From: Planctomycetota bacterium
GTDB lineage: Bacteria; Planctomycetota; Phycisphaerae; Sedimentisphaerales; Anaerohalosphaeraceae
Reading direction: 5' to 3'
DNA length: 20,411 nt
NCBI GenBank assembly: GCA_030637065.1
Contig: DAOVVQ010000028.1
Coordinates: 1-20,411 of the forward strand
In this document: piece after piece, positions 14,174 through 20,411 of the stretch
Position numbering within the stretch: the stretch's first letter is position 1
Layout: each line of letters starts with the position of its first letter
Notes under the pieces: generated by a model
Database searches by the model: none
Told to the model about the DNA's origin: nothing
What the model saw: the letters and a program-made list of their open reading frames with translations, nothing else
Made by a program: the position numbers and the translations under genes

Positions 14174-15577
14174 TTATGTTGGCGTTTCCGCGTCGACCGA
14201 TTCGAGGTAGTTCAGCAGCATTTCCTGCAACGCATCCGCTTTGGCCGGCTGGGCATCAGTAATATCCATGCCTTCCTCTCTTGGGTCGGGGTCGAACCTG
14301 TAGAGTTCCCGCGAGCTTACCTCGCCGCTGTTCGTCCAGAAGAGCATTAGCTTGTAATCGCCCTGGCGGATCGCGGAGAATTTTCTGTTGGGTCTGTGGA
14401 AGATGAGTGCATCCGGGTTTCTTACGACTTTGCCATTATTCGGATTAGTCAGCAGCGGGCATATACTGACCCCGTCGATTTCGTCGGATAGATGAGTTTT
14501 GCCGCCGGCGAGTTCGTAGAATGTCGGCAGCAGGTCGTATCCGGCCACGGGCGTGTGACAGCGGGAGCCGGCCCTTACCCCCGGACCTCGCACAAGGAAA
14601 GGAACGCGGATGCCGCCTTCGTAAAGACTGTGCTTGGCTCCGGTCAATGGGTAATTCGTTGGGAGTCTGGATTCATCGCCGCCTGGAACCGTGCCGCGCC
14701 CGCCGTTGTCGCTCATAAAGACGACGTAAGTGTTATCGGCGATGCCGAGTGCGTCAAGCTCACCGAGCAATCTGCCGATCTCCGTATCCAGGTCCTCCAG
14801 CATCGCCGCCCACGCCTGCGTGTACCCGCGGTCGGGGACGCCTTTTTGCTCGTACTTGTCGAGCGTATTCTGTTTGCAAACGACGGACAGGTGCACGGCG
14901 TAGTAACTTGTCTGCACATAGAAGGGGTGCTCGGCCTGGACCTGGGTACGCATAAAATCGATTGCGTTCGACGTGACCGTTGGCGAGAGTTTGGGGTCTT
15001 CGTCGTTGATATAAAAGGGAGCAGTATTATTGTGGTTTGCATCCGGGATGTCCGGGTTCAAGGATTTCGGCATCCCGCCCGTCATATTGCCGGTCATCCC
15101 GTCGCTGGCATCGTAGCCGCACTCTTCGGGCGTGGAGATCATCTGTTCGCCCCATTTTCCGAAGTGGGCGCAGCGATAGTTCTCATTGGCCCGCTTAAGG
15201 GCCTTGGGGATCGTCATGTGCATCGAGGGGACCCACGAACTCTTAAACTCAGCGCCGCTTCGAGCCGTCGTTGTCCCGCACAAGATGCAGCGCCGGGTCG
15301 GCGTACAAAGCGGGGCGGGCGAATAGCCGCTGGTGAAACGCATGCCATCGCGACCGAGGCGATTCATATTCGGAGTGCTGAGATAATCGGAGTGTGCCTG
15401 CGGGATTTCCGGGTGCAATGCTTCGGATAGCTCGCTGAAGCCCTGGTCGTCGGTGAGGATCATCAGGATATTGGGTTTGCCGCTGAGCGTTACATCCAGG
15501 GCACTGTTGCTGAACACGAAACCGCCTATTCCAGCGGCGGCACATGTTTTCAGGAAATCACGTCTTGAACTTTTCAT
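14174..15577 (-). CDS. Tat-exported formylglycine sulfatase
   Basis: This 467-residue exported enzyme probably removes sulfate esters from polysaccharides. It starts with a twin-arginine signal (RRDFLK, 5-10, then a hydrophobic stretch). The sulfatase core begins at KPNILMILTDDQG, with metal ligands Asp43 and Asp44. The formylglycine motif is Cys91-Thr-Pro-Thr-Arg95 in PLCTPTR. Lys141 lies in HFGKW, His229 in YAVHL, Asp290-Asn291 in SDNGG, and Lys315 in GAKHSLYEGG. It therefore needs a formylglycine-generating enzyme, not seen here. GGGAGAG lies a few bases before the ATG. The substrate cannot be read. Such genes are abundant in Planctomycetes and this one is near a large glycosidase, which fits polysaccharide use. 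It ends convergently with the plus-strand cluster. Confidence 0.95.
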   Translation of the reverse strand: MKSSRRDFLKTCAAAGIGGFVFSNSALDVTLSGKPNILMILTDDQGFSELSEALHPEIPQAHSDYLSTPNMNRLGRDGMRFTSGYSPAPLCTPTRRCILCGTTTARSGAEFKSSWVPSMHMTIPKALKRANENYRCAHFGKWGEQMISTPEECGYDASDGMTGNMTGGMPKSLNPDIPDANHNNTAPFYINDEDPKLSPTVTSNAIDFMRTQVQAEHPFYVQTSYYAVHLSVVCKQNTLDKYEQKGVPDRGYTQAWAAMLEDLDTEIGRLLGELDALGIADNTYVVFMSDNGGRGTVPGGDESRLPTNYPLTGAKHSLYEGGIRVPFLVRGPGVRAGSRCHTPVAGYDLLPTFYELAGGKTHLSDEIDGVSICPLLTNPNNGKVVRNPDALIFHRPNRKFSAIRQGDYKLMLFWTNSGEVSSRELYRFDPDPREEGMDITDAQPAKADALQEMLLNYLESVDAETPT

Positions 15578-15642
15578 CTGACTCTCCCGTTTTGTTTTGA
15601 TCGTTCTTATGGTTTTCTATTCGCTTTCAACGCACCAATATC

Positions 15643-16239
15643 CTATTGGCCTCGGCATCCGAATTTATTAATGTGGCGGATTTCGTTGAGTGGGCGTTTC
15701 GGTACGTGCAGGCGGTCATCTTCGTCGAGGTAATATTTGATCGACTCGTCGCTGCAATCTTCCATCAGCGGCTCTTCGGCGGGATAGCCCAATGCCAGTA
15801 CCGAATCGATCTCGTAGCCGTCGGGTACGGCGACGATCTCTTTGGCCTTGTCCCGCTTTACCGACGCCAGCCAGCAGGAACCTATGCCCTTGCTCCATGC
15901 CGCCAACAGGATATTTTCGATCGCCGCAGCGGCATCTACCGGGCCGAACCTGCCTAATACCCGCTCGCTGCTAATCAGCACGATTATATAGGCTACCGGT
16001 CGAAATTCGGCAGGGGGGTTGCGCTTTGGCTGGACGTACGCGCCCCAGGCAAGCTGGTCGAAGATGCCTGAGAGTTGGGGCTCGTCGCTTACGATCACGT
16101 ATTCGAGCGGCTGGCCGTTAGACGCCGAGGGGGCACATCGGGCGCATTCGACGAGATCGTTAAGCGTGTCAATGCCGATCGGGTCCTGCTTAAACCGCCT
16201 GACCGTCCGCCGGGTCTTGATCATCTCCAGGAAATCCAT
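15643..16239 (-). CDS. Nitroreductase family protein (FMN-dependent)
   Basis: This 198-residue flavoprotein is of the nitroreductase/NADH oxidase fold. The N-terminal FMN-phosphate motif is RRTVRRF (10-16). SASNGQPLEYV, an AAAIENILLAAWSKGIGSCWL helix-turn (about 105-124) and the late ALGYPAE motif are all typical. It acts in the cytoplasm with NAD(P)H, but the substrate is not visible. The ATG is preceded by AGGACG. It precedes the sulfatase by 65 bases on the same strand and may share a transcript, though a functional link is not obvious. The C-terminal 25 residues, basic and polar, look variable. Confidence 0.92.
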   Translation of the reverse strand: MDFLEMIKTRRTVRRFKQDPIGIDTLNDLVECARCAPSASNGQPLEYVIVSDEPQLSGIFDQLAWGAYVQPKRNPPAEFRPVAYIIVLISSERVLGRFGPVDAAAAIENILLAAWSKGIGSCWLASVKRDKAKEIVAVPDGYEIDSVLALGYPAEEPLMEDCSDESIKYYLDEDDRLHVPKRPLNEIRHINKFGCRGQ

Positions 16240-16301
16240 CGCCCAAACGTCCTAAAATAATGACTTCAATCAATTTAGTGACAACCCAGCTAATTTAACA
16301 C

Positions 16302-16319
16302 AATATATGCTGCGCAGCA
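16302..16319 (-). promoter_or_regulatory. Twelve-base palindrome beside a candidate -10 of the nitroreductase gene
   Basis: TGCTGCGCAGCA (16308-16319) is a perfect palindrome. It abuts TATATT (16307-16302, minus strand), a good -10 about 65 bases upstream of the nitroreductase ATG. No good -35 is present, which would fit an activator-dependent or repressed promoter with this palindrome as operator. The remainder of the 16240-16520 gap holds short G/C hairpins (for example GCCC-TTT-GGGC near 16333) and the lipoprotein promoter; I see no gene in it. Confidence 0.35.
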
Positions 16320-16425
16320 ATGGCAAAAAAAGGCCCTTTGGGCGGCGAAAACATGCGGAATTGGCCCATAAAAGGGGCTTAGGCCTGCGCCGGGGCGATT
16401 TAGCCGTTTTTTTGGCTGGCAGAGG

Positions 16426-16455
16426 TCTACAGGCAGGCATTTTATTTCTTATACT
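16426..16455 (+). promoter_or_regulatory. Candidate promoter for the small lipoprotein
   Basis: TCTACA (16426-16431) and TATACT (16450-16455) are separated by 18 bases. This is a moderate match, followed by an A/T-rich leader of about 60 bases to the ATG at 16521. Confidence 0.35.
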
Positions 16456-16520
16456 CTAAATATGGCGGCATTTTGCGTCGAAGATATATTCGGAGATTGA
16501 AATATATAGAAGGGGTCAAC

Positions 16521-16796
16521 ATGTATCGAAAAATAGCATTAATCACGGCTGCTGTGTTGCTCGTGTGTGTCCTGACGGGCTGCCAGGCCGTTAATGCCGT
16601 TGGATGCGTCATTCGAGGAGCGGGAAACGACCTGGTATGGGCTGGTGAACAGATGACCTACCTTGGGCAGGGACAGCTATACTATGCCGAATTCGAGGGA
16701 AAGAGGATATACTTCCGCAAGATCAATTCGCATTCCGCAAATCACCATACGCAGCATGAGGTTGCATTGCCCGCACAATACGCAGTGCAAAGATAA
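16521..16796 (+). CDS. Small lipoprotein (entericidin-like)
   Basis: This 91-residue protein has a lipoprotein signal: basic MYRK, a hydrophobic core (5-18) and the lipobox LTGC with Cys21. The mature part begins QAVNAVGCVIRGAGNDLVWAGEQM. The short Gly-rich segment with alternating GAGND and AGEQ recalls entericidin-type lipoproteins (EcnA/EcnB), though the similarity is brief. The tail (47-91) is polar with several histidines. The ATG at 16521 is fixed by AAGGGG six bases upstream. An in-frame upstream ATG-like start at 16473 would put charges before the signal peptide and is less likely. It is a lone plus-strand gene between minus-strand genes. Lipoprotein is secure; the entericidin link is tentative. 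Confidence 0.8.
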   Translation: MYRKIALITAAVLLVCVLTGCQAVNAVGCVIRGAGNDLVWAGEQMTYLGQGQLYYAEFEGKRIYFRKINSHSANHHTQHEVALPAQYAVQR

Positions 16797-16817
16797 GCGG
16801 CCCCGCAGGCTAAGATG

Positions 16818-16836
16818 TACAGGCCTTACGCCTGTA
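16818..16836. terminator. Hairpin between the lipoprotein and the convergent glycosidase
   Basis: TACAGGC (16818-16824) pairs perfectly with GCCTGTA (16830-16836) around a five-base loop, 21 bases after the lipoprotein stop and before the convergent glycosidase end. There is no strong T-tract. Probably a transcript 3'-end structure serving both directions. Confidence 0.45.
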
Positions 16837-16909
16837 GTGACAGTCGGGCTCAAGAATCCTTATCTGCGATTTCCAGCATATGCCTGACCGGTCTGGCTGT
16901 TCGGCTCGA

Positions 16910-19807
16910 TTATCGCTGACCCCGAGCCGGATCGACCGCGATGTTCAATGTTGCCTTATCGCTGCCGCCCTTGCCGTCTTTGACCATGACCGTGAATTTG
17001 CCGGGGCCTTTATCGCTTGGGCCCGGAGTGCCGGTGACGATACCGTTGGGCTTGACGGTAAGCCATTTCGGGCCGCCTGTCTTCGAGTAGGTCAGCGGGT
17101 CCATATCCGGATCGATGCAACTGTTGGCGATCACGCTTACGTAGGCCCTGCCCGTATCCGCGTCATGTCGGCTGAGCGTATCCCGGACGAAATACGGCTT
17201 GCGGTTCGGGGGCGCCGGGTGGATCTTCATATTGTTCCTTGCGATGAGGTTTTGAGTTACGCGGCGATGGCGCTGGGACCATGTAAGCGGCAGATCTTCG
17301 TCATCGGGCGGCGGCGGGCTCAAAACCGACCGGTCGGCGATCAGCCAAACAGCCATATCGCTGCTGGCGGAGGGCTTGCTGCTTAGCTCGGTCAGCTTGC
17401 CGGAGATCGTAAGCGTTTGCCCGCGGTAGCTGCGCAGATCGTAGGAGTACATCGACCAGTTCACCGTATTGCCGCGGACCGGGTCAATTGCATCGCCGTT
17501 GATCGTCAGCGAGGTATTCGCCGGGCTCCATGTCTCGACCGCCAGATCGTACCGCAGAAAATCCTCATCCGGGACCTTAAGCGTGATATCGTATTGGCTT
17601 GAAGTATGGCTGGAGGTAAAAGCAGGCAAAGGCGACGCCTGGATAATCTGCGAAGCCGCAGGCGGCCCCGGCTCGATCTCATAGATCATCACCGAATCGC
17701 CGGGGACCGTGACGGGAAAATTCTGCCCGGAAGTGAGCTTCCACGGCATTTGCTCGACGAACGGATAGGCAACCCTTGCGTGGAAATCGGTGCCGGCTGG
17801 GCCGCGGTAATAGACTGTCGTGTCGAAAGGCACGTGCAGGGTCTGCGATGCCCTGTCCGGGTTTCTAACCATCAGCAGGCATCGCCCGTCGACCCAGCTT
17901 ATATAACCGTAAATCTGTCCCTGACCCGGATCGCCGCCGACGTAGAGCGTATTTGTCAATCGCCCCTGGCTCTGAACCGCCCAGTTCGTAGCTGTCCCCA
18001 AAGCCTTCCAGAAATCGCCCTCACCACAGCCGCCATCGGTCAGGAGCCCGGGCGTAAGGTACCACTCCTTGACCATCGTGCCGCGGGCGTAGTACATCAC
18101 GACATAGTTCGACCAGTCCTGCAACGTGTCTTTGAAATCGGAGAAGGGCTTGCCCTGCGAATAAATAATACCGTGCGTCATCAGGTTTGCCACGGTGATC
18201 GGCGGGCGGACCGTGTGGGATGGGTTGTTCCAGGACTGTATGAGCCAGCTGTCGCGGTAGGTCGTCGCCCCTTCCTTTTGCGATACCTGCGGCCAGTCGC
18301 CGCCGCCTGCGGAATCACCGGACATCATCCAGATACTGTCGGCGTGCTGGAGCCACCACGGACTAAACCATGAGCCGTTCGTGTAATTCTGGAACAGGTC
18401 GGGGTTGAGGCTCAATTCATACTTGTGCAGGTCGAGGGTCGTATCGAGGCAAATCTCGCGCGAATGGCGCTGCGTAATATAGTTTGTCGAGAAATTGTGA
18501 TTGAAATCGTGTTTGATATAGCTGATCTGCGCGCCGGCGAGCAGAAACCGCAAGCTGTCCTTGAGGCCATCGAGGTAGTCCGGGTCGAGAATATCGAACC
18601 ATTTTTTGGTCCCCGTCATCCAGGAGTCCGTCCAGCCGTCGTAATCGGGCGCGACAGCCGGCGGATATCCGACGGCAATACCCCTGTCGTAACCGGCGTT
18701 GGTGCCGTCTATAGAGAACCATATACCGAGGCTGCTGCCTTTGGCCCGCAGGGCATCGCTGATATCGCCCAGCCGGTCGTGCGTCGAATCCAGTTTTGGC
18801 TCGAATATCCGGTTGAAACTGTTTGTGTTTTCCCAGCCGTGGTCCGGGACCATCGCATCGAGCGTGACGCCATAGGGCGATAGATTGTCGGCAAAGGACT
18901 GGTAAACGTTATCGACGAAATTCTCGACCGTCACCGTCTTGCCTTCGGGGCTGTACCAGTTGTTGTAATGCAGGTTGCTCCGCGGCGGCTTGCGGGTCGC
19001 CGCGATATAGTCATACAGGGCCAATTCGGCATTTTCGCCGGCTGAGGCGCTTAGGCCCGCGACACCGCGTTTGCCCGTGACGGCCCAGCCGCCGCCAGCC
19101 TGCTCTCTGGCATGGCCCGGGAAATGGAAAAGCGTAACCAGCCCGCTCCTGGGATCAAGCTCCAGGTCGTCGCGGCCCTGCATGTCTATCGTATAGAAAT
19201 GTTTGTATCTGAAATTGGGCTTAACGAAACCGTCGCTGTGCCTGCTGAAAAAGCCGGGGTAATCTACGCCAAAAAACCAGTTGCCGATAAAGACCGGCTG
19301 ACCCAACCCCCCGCGGCAAGCTGTCTGGGTCGTTGAAAAGCGAAATATCGCAAGCCGGTCGACGAAATCGCCCTCGTTTACATCGAGGTCGACGCTCTTA
19401 TGAAAATGCGGGCCATCGCCAAGCTCGTAAGTTATCTTTACAGATTTGGGTGCCTTTGTACTTGTTGCTTCCCTTCTCCGGTAACTGATCCGGACCACCT
19501 GATCGCCATTTTTGGCAACCTTTTGCGGCGGGCCGACAGCCTCGTAATCGTCAACCGTAAAACGGCTGTCATTTAAGAGCAGTATCTCGAATTCGTCACT
19601 ATCGATATCGATCGAGTCGCTGTCATCGGCCCGCGAGATCTCAGACAGCTTCCACGCGTCGCCGACCTTATCCAGATGCAGCTTGACATGACTATTCTGC
19701 AGGACGATGGCACCTGCCCGCACACAAAAAAGTGAAACCACAACAGCAAAAAACAGAATAATTTGCTTCATTGAACCGGTACTTCCCATTAAACGCCTAC
19801 AGGACAT
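16910..19807 (-). CDS. Large secreted glycoside hydrolase, clan GH-D-like, with C-terminal Ig-type domain
   Basis: This 965-residue exported enzyme probably acts on polysaccharides. It has a signal peptide (hydrophobic 15-30, ending VRAGA) and an N-terminal beta-sandwich (about 35-275). A (beta/alpha)8 catalytic domain follows (about 278-620), marked by LHYNNWYSPEG, VPDHGWENTNS, GIWFSIDGTN and ISYIKHDFN. By analogy with GH27/GH36 enzymes, Asp434 in IKHDFN is the likely nucleophile and Asp498 in MMSGDSAGG a possible acid/base. Beta-domains come after it (about 640-840), and an Ig/cadherin-like repeat lies at 865-958 (DPDMDPLTY, PNGIVTGTP, DGKGGSDKATLNIAV). I cannot name the GH family or substrate. 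The ATG at 19807 has GGAG six bases upstream. An internal ATG at 19771 also gives a signal peptide but has a poorer site. Confidence 0.85.
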   Translation of the reverse strand: MSCRRLMGSTGSMKQIILFFAVVVSLFCVRAGAIVLQNSHVKLHLDKVGDAWKLSEISRADDSDSIDIDSDEFEILLLNDSRFTVDDYEAVGPPQKVAKNGDQVVRISYRRREATSTKAPKSVKITYELGDGPHFHKSVDLDVNEGDFVDRLAIFRFSTTQTACRGGLGQPVFIGNWFFGVDYPGFFSRHSDGFVKPNFRYKHFYTIDMQGRDDLELDPRSGLVTLFHFPGHAREQAGGGWAVTGKRGVAGLSASAGENAELALYDYIAATRKPPRSNLHYNNWYSPEGKTVTVENFVDNVYQSFADNLSPYGVTLDAMVPDHGWENTNSFNRIFEPKLDSTHDRLGDISDALRAKGSSLGIWFSIDGTNAGYDRGIAVGYPPAVAPDYDGWTDSWMTGTKKWFDILDPDYLDGLKDSLRFLLAGAQISYIKHDFNHNFSTNYITQRHSREICLDTTLDLHKYELSLNPDLFQNYTNGSWFSPWWLQHADSIWMMSGDSAGGGDWPQVSQKEGATTYRDSWLIQSWNNPSHTVRPPITVANLMTHGIIYSQGKPFSDFKDTLQDWSNYVVMYYARGTMVKEWYLTPGLLTDGGCGEGDFWKALGTATNWAVQSQGRLTNTLYVGGDPGQGQIYGYISWVDGRCLLMVRNPDRASQTLHVPFDTTVYYRGPAGTDFHARVAYPFVEQMPWKLTSGQNFPVTVPGDSVMIYEIEPGPPAASQIIQASPLPAFTSSHTSSQYDITLKVPDEDFLRYDLAVETWSPANTSLTINGDAIDPVRGNTVNWSMYSYDLRSYRGQTLTISGKLTELSSKPSASSDMAVWLIADRSVLSPPPPDDEDLPLTWSQRHRRVTQNLIARNNMKIHPAPPNRKPYFVRDTLSRHDADTGRAYVSVIANSCIDPDMDPLTYSKTGGPKWLTVKPNGIVTGTPGPSDKGPGKFTVMVKDGKGGSDKATLNIAVDPARGQR

Positions 19808-20037
19808 ATTGTTCTCCGTACAGTCCCACTGTTCCTGGTTTCCTGGTTTCCATAGAATTCAACTATAGCCAGTAAGAATATCATTACTGTGGAAAATCTA
19901 AAAAACAGGTCAGTTCATACTGGCCTGTTTCTGAATCCGAATGGGTTTTTACTTATTATTATTCATTCCGTGCTCGTTTCTGGTTAAACAGCCATTGCCA
20001 CACATCGCCGATAATCCCATTTGCGTCATTTTAGCCA
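19808..20037. other. Intergenic region upstream of the glycosidase
   Basis: No gene is seen. It carries the terminator of the upstream minus-strand gene, then A/T-rich sequence with TATAGT-like -10 candidates on the minus strand but no convincing -35. A short direct repeat (TCCTGGTT twice, about 19833-19848) lies within the glycosidase leader. Confidence 0.5.
19903..19930 (-). terminator. Intrinsic terminator for the minus-strand gene at the right edge
   Basis: AAACAGGCCAGT and ACTGACCTGTTT form a 12-base stem with one mismatch around a four-base loop. On the minus strand the stem is followed by further T bases (run of six, then AGATTTT). It lies about 107 bases past the stop at 20038 and before the glycosidase leader, so the two minus-strand genes are probably separate transcripts. 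Confidence 0.7.
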
Positions 20038-20411
20038 TCAATGCCGAGATGGGGAAAGTTCCACTTGGGTATAAGGGCTTGAAAGATACTGCTTGTAGCC
20101 GTTAGCCTCTAGTCCATGATTGCTGAAGAAATCGATCCGGCAAAAACCATCCTTTAACGGTATCGTTGCAGTCCATGCGCCAGTCTTTGCATCACATTCC
20201 ATATCCATCCATTGGTCTTCGGGGATTTGCACATGCAAGAATGGGGCGGAACCTGCCGGAGCGCGGTCATAGATCCACCATATGCGCCTGCTTATCGGTT
20301 GAGGCCCCTCTTTAAAACTCACACTAACACTTAGTTTGTCCTTGTCGACTTTATAGTTTGATTTCGGAGGCTTCAGCAAAGGCTCGCCGCCAAAGAAGTG
20401 ATGCCAGAGGA
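20038..20411 (-). CDS. C-terminal part of a probable extracellular hydrolase, cut by window
   Basis: The last 123 residues are visible and the frame is open to the right edge, so the start lies outside. The fragment begins LWHHFFGGEPLLKPP and continues into a beta-rich domain with ISRRIWWIYDRAP, a DQWMDMECDAKTGAWTATIPL stretch and GFCRIDFFSNHG, ending VELSPSRH. The WHHFFGGEP segment followed by a small Ig-like beta-sandwich recalls the end of secreted alpha/beta-hydrolase or PhoPQ-regulated-type proteins of Planctomycetes. The catalytic part is not visible, so the function stays open. An internal TTG at 20379 is not a plausible start. Confidence 0.75.
   Translation of the reverse strand, partial: LWHHFFGGEPLLKPPKSNYKVDKDKLSVSVSFKEGPQPISRRIWWIYDRAPAGSAPFLHVQIPEDQWMDMECDAKTGAWTATIPLKDGFCRIDFFSNHGLEANGYKQYLSSPYTQVELSPSRH

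Noticed and set aside
14038..14262. Plus-strand open frame containing GQGPPYRLMLPG
   Set aside because: It is generated by the intergenic palindromes and overlaps the sulfatase end; typical of spurious ORFs in REP-like elements.
14492..15430. Plus-strand open frame of 312 residues antisense to the sulfatase
   Set aside because: No family features, and the opposite strand has a full set of sulfatase catalytic residues.
17606..18373. Plus-strand open frame of 255 residues antisense to the glycosidase
   Set aside because: A shadow frame without a ribosome binding site; the glycosidase frame is continuous across it.

Overview
The window looks like a chromosomal segment of a Planctomycetes bacterium, most likely class Phycisphaerae or a close relative. 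The strongest marker is the 80-residue small basic protein at 6400-6642, a signature family of the Planctomycetes-Verrucomicrobia-Chlamydiae (PVC) group. A Tat-exported formylglycine sulfatase, a large secreted glycoside hydrolase, two NfeD proteins and a FloA-type flotillin fit the same assignment. This taxonomy is inferred from gene content only.

Left part (1-5212, minus strand): a type II fatty-acid and phospholipid synthesis operon in the classic order rpmF-plsX-fabH-fabD-fabG-acpP-fabF. The last gene runs off the left edge. The genes are tightly packed, with an overlap at plsX/fabH. The exception is a 234-base gap before acpP, which carries its own candidate promoter. The rpmF leader has a consensus-like promoter and what looks like a terminator/antiterminator pair just before the first gene. 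This is the most interesting regulatory structure in the window.

Middle part (5611-14041, plus strand): divergent from the fatty-acid operon. It holds a single-pass membrane protein with a SPOR-like C-terminus, the PVC small basic protein, a class I/II aminotransferase and a Na+/phosphate symporter family protein. A membrane-quality/microdomain cluster follows: a long NfeD with a ClpP-class protease domain, a short NfeD, FloA, and a proline-rich membrane-anchored protein that is probably a further partner. The symporter leader contains a degenerate tandem duplication behind a strong promoter.

Right part (14174-20411): accessory genes. A Tat-signal sulfatase and a nitroreductase lie on the minus strand, followed by a small plus-strand lipoprotein. 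Next, on the minus strand, come a 965-residue secreted glycosidase (clan GH-D-like) and the C-terminal end of a probable extracellular hydrolase with its terminator. Palindromic, REP-like or terminator-like elements sit between many genes (11600-11682, 14071-14146, 16818-16836, 19903-19930).

I saw no tRNA, rRNA, CRISPR array, insertion sequence or phage gene. I did not find an obviously new multi-gene defence or mobile system. The candidates for something undescribed are the rpmF leader, the symporter leader repeats, and the fourth member of the NfeD-FloA cluster.
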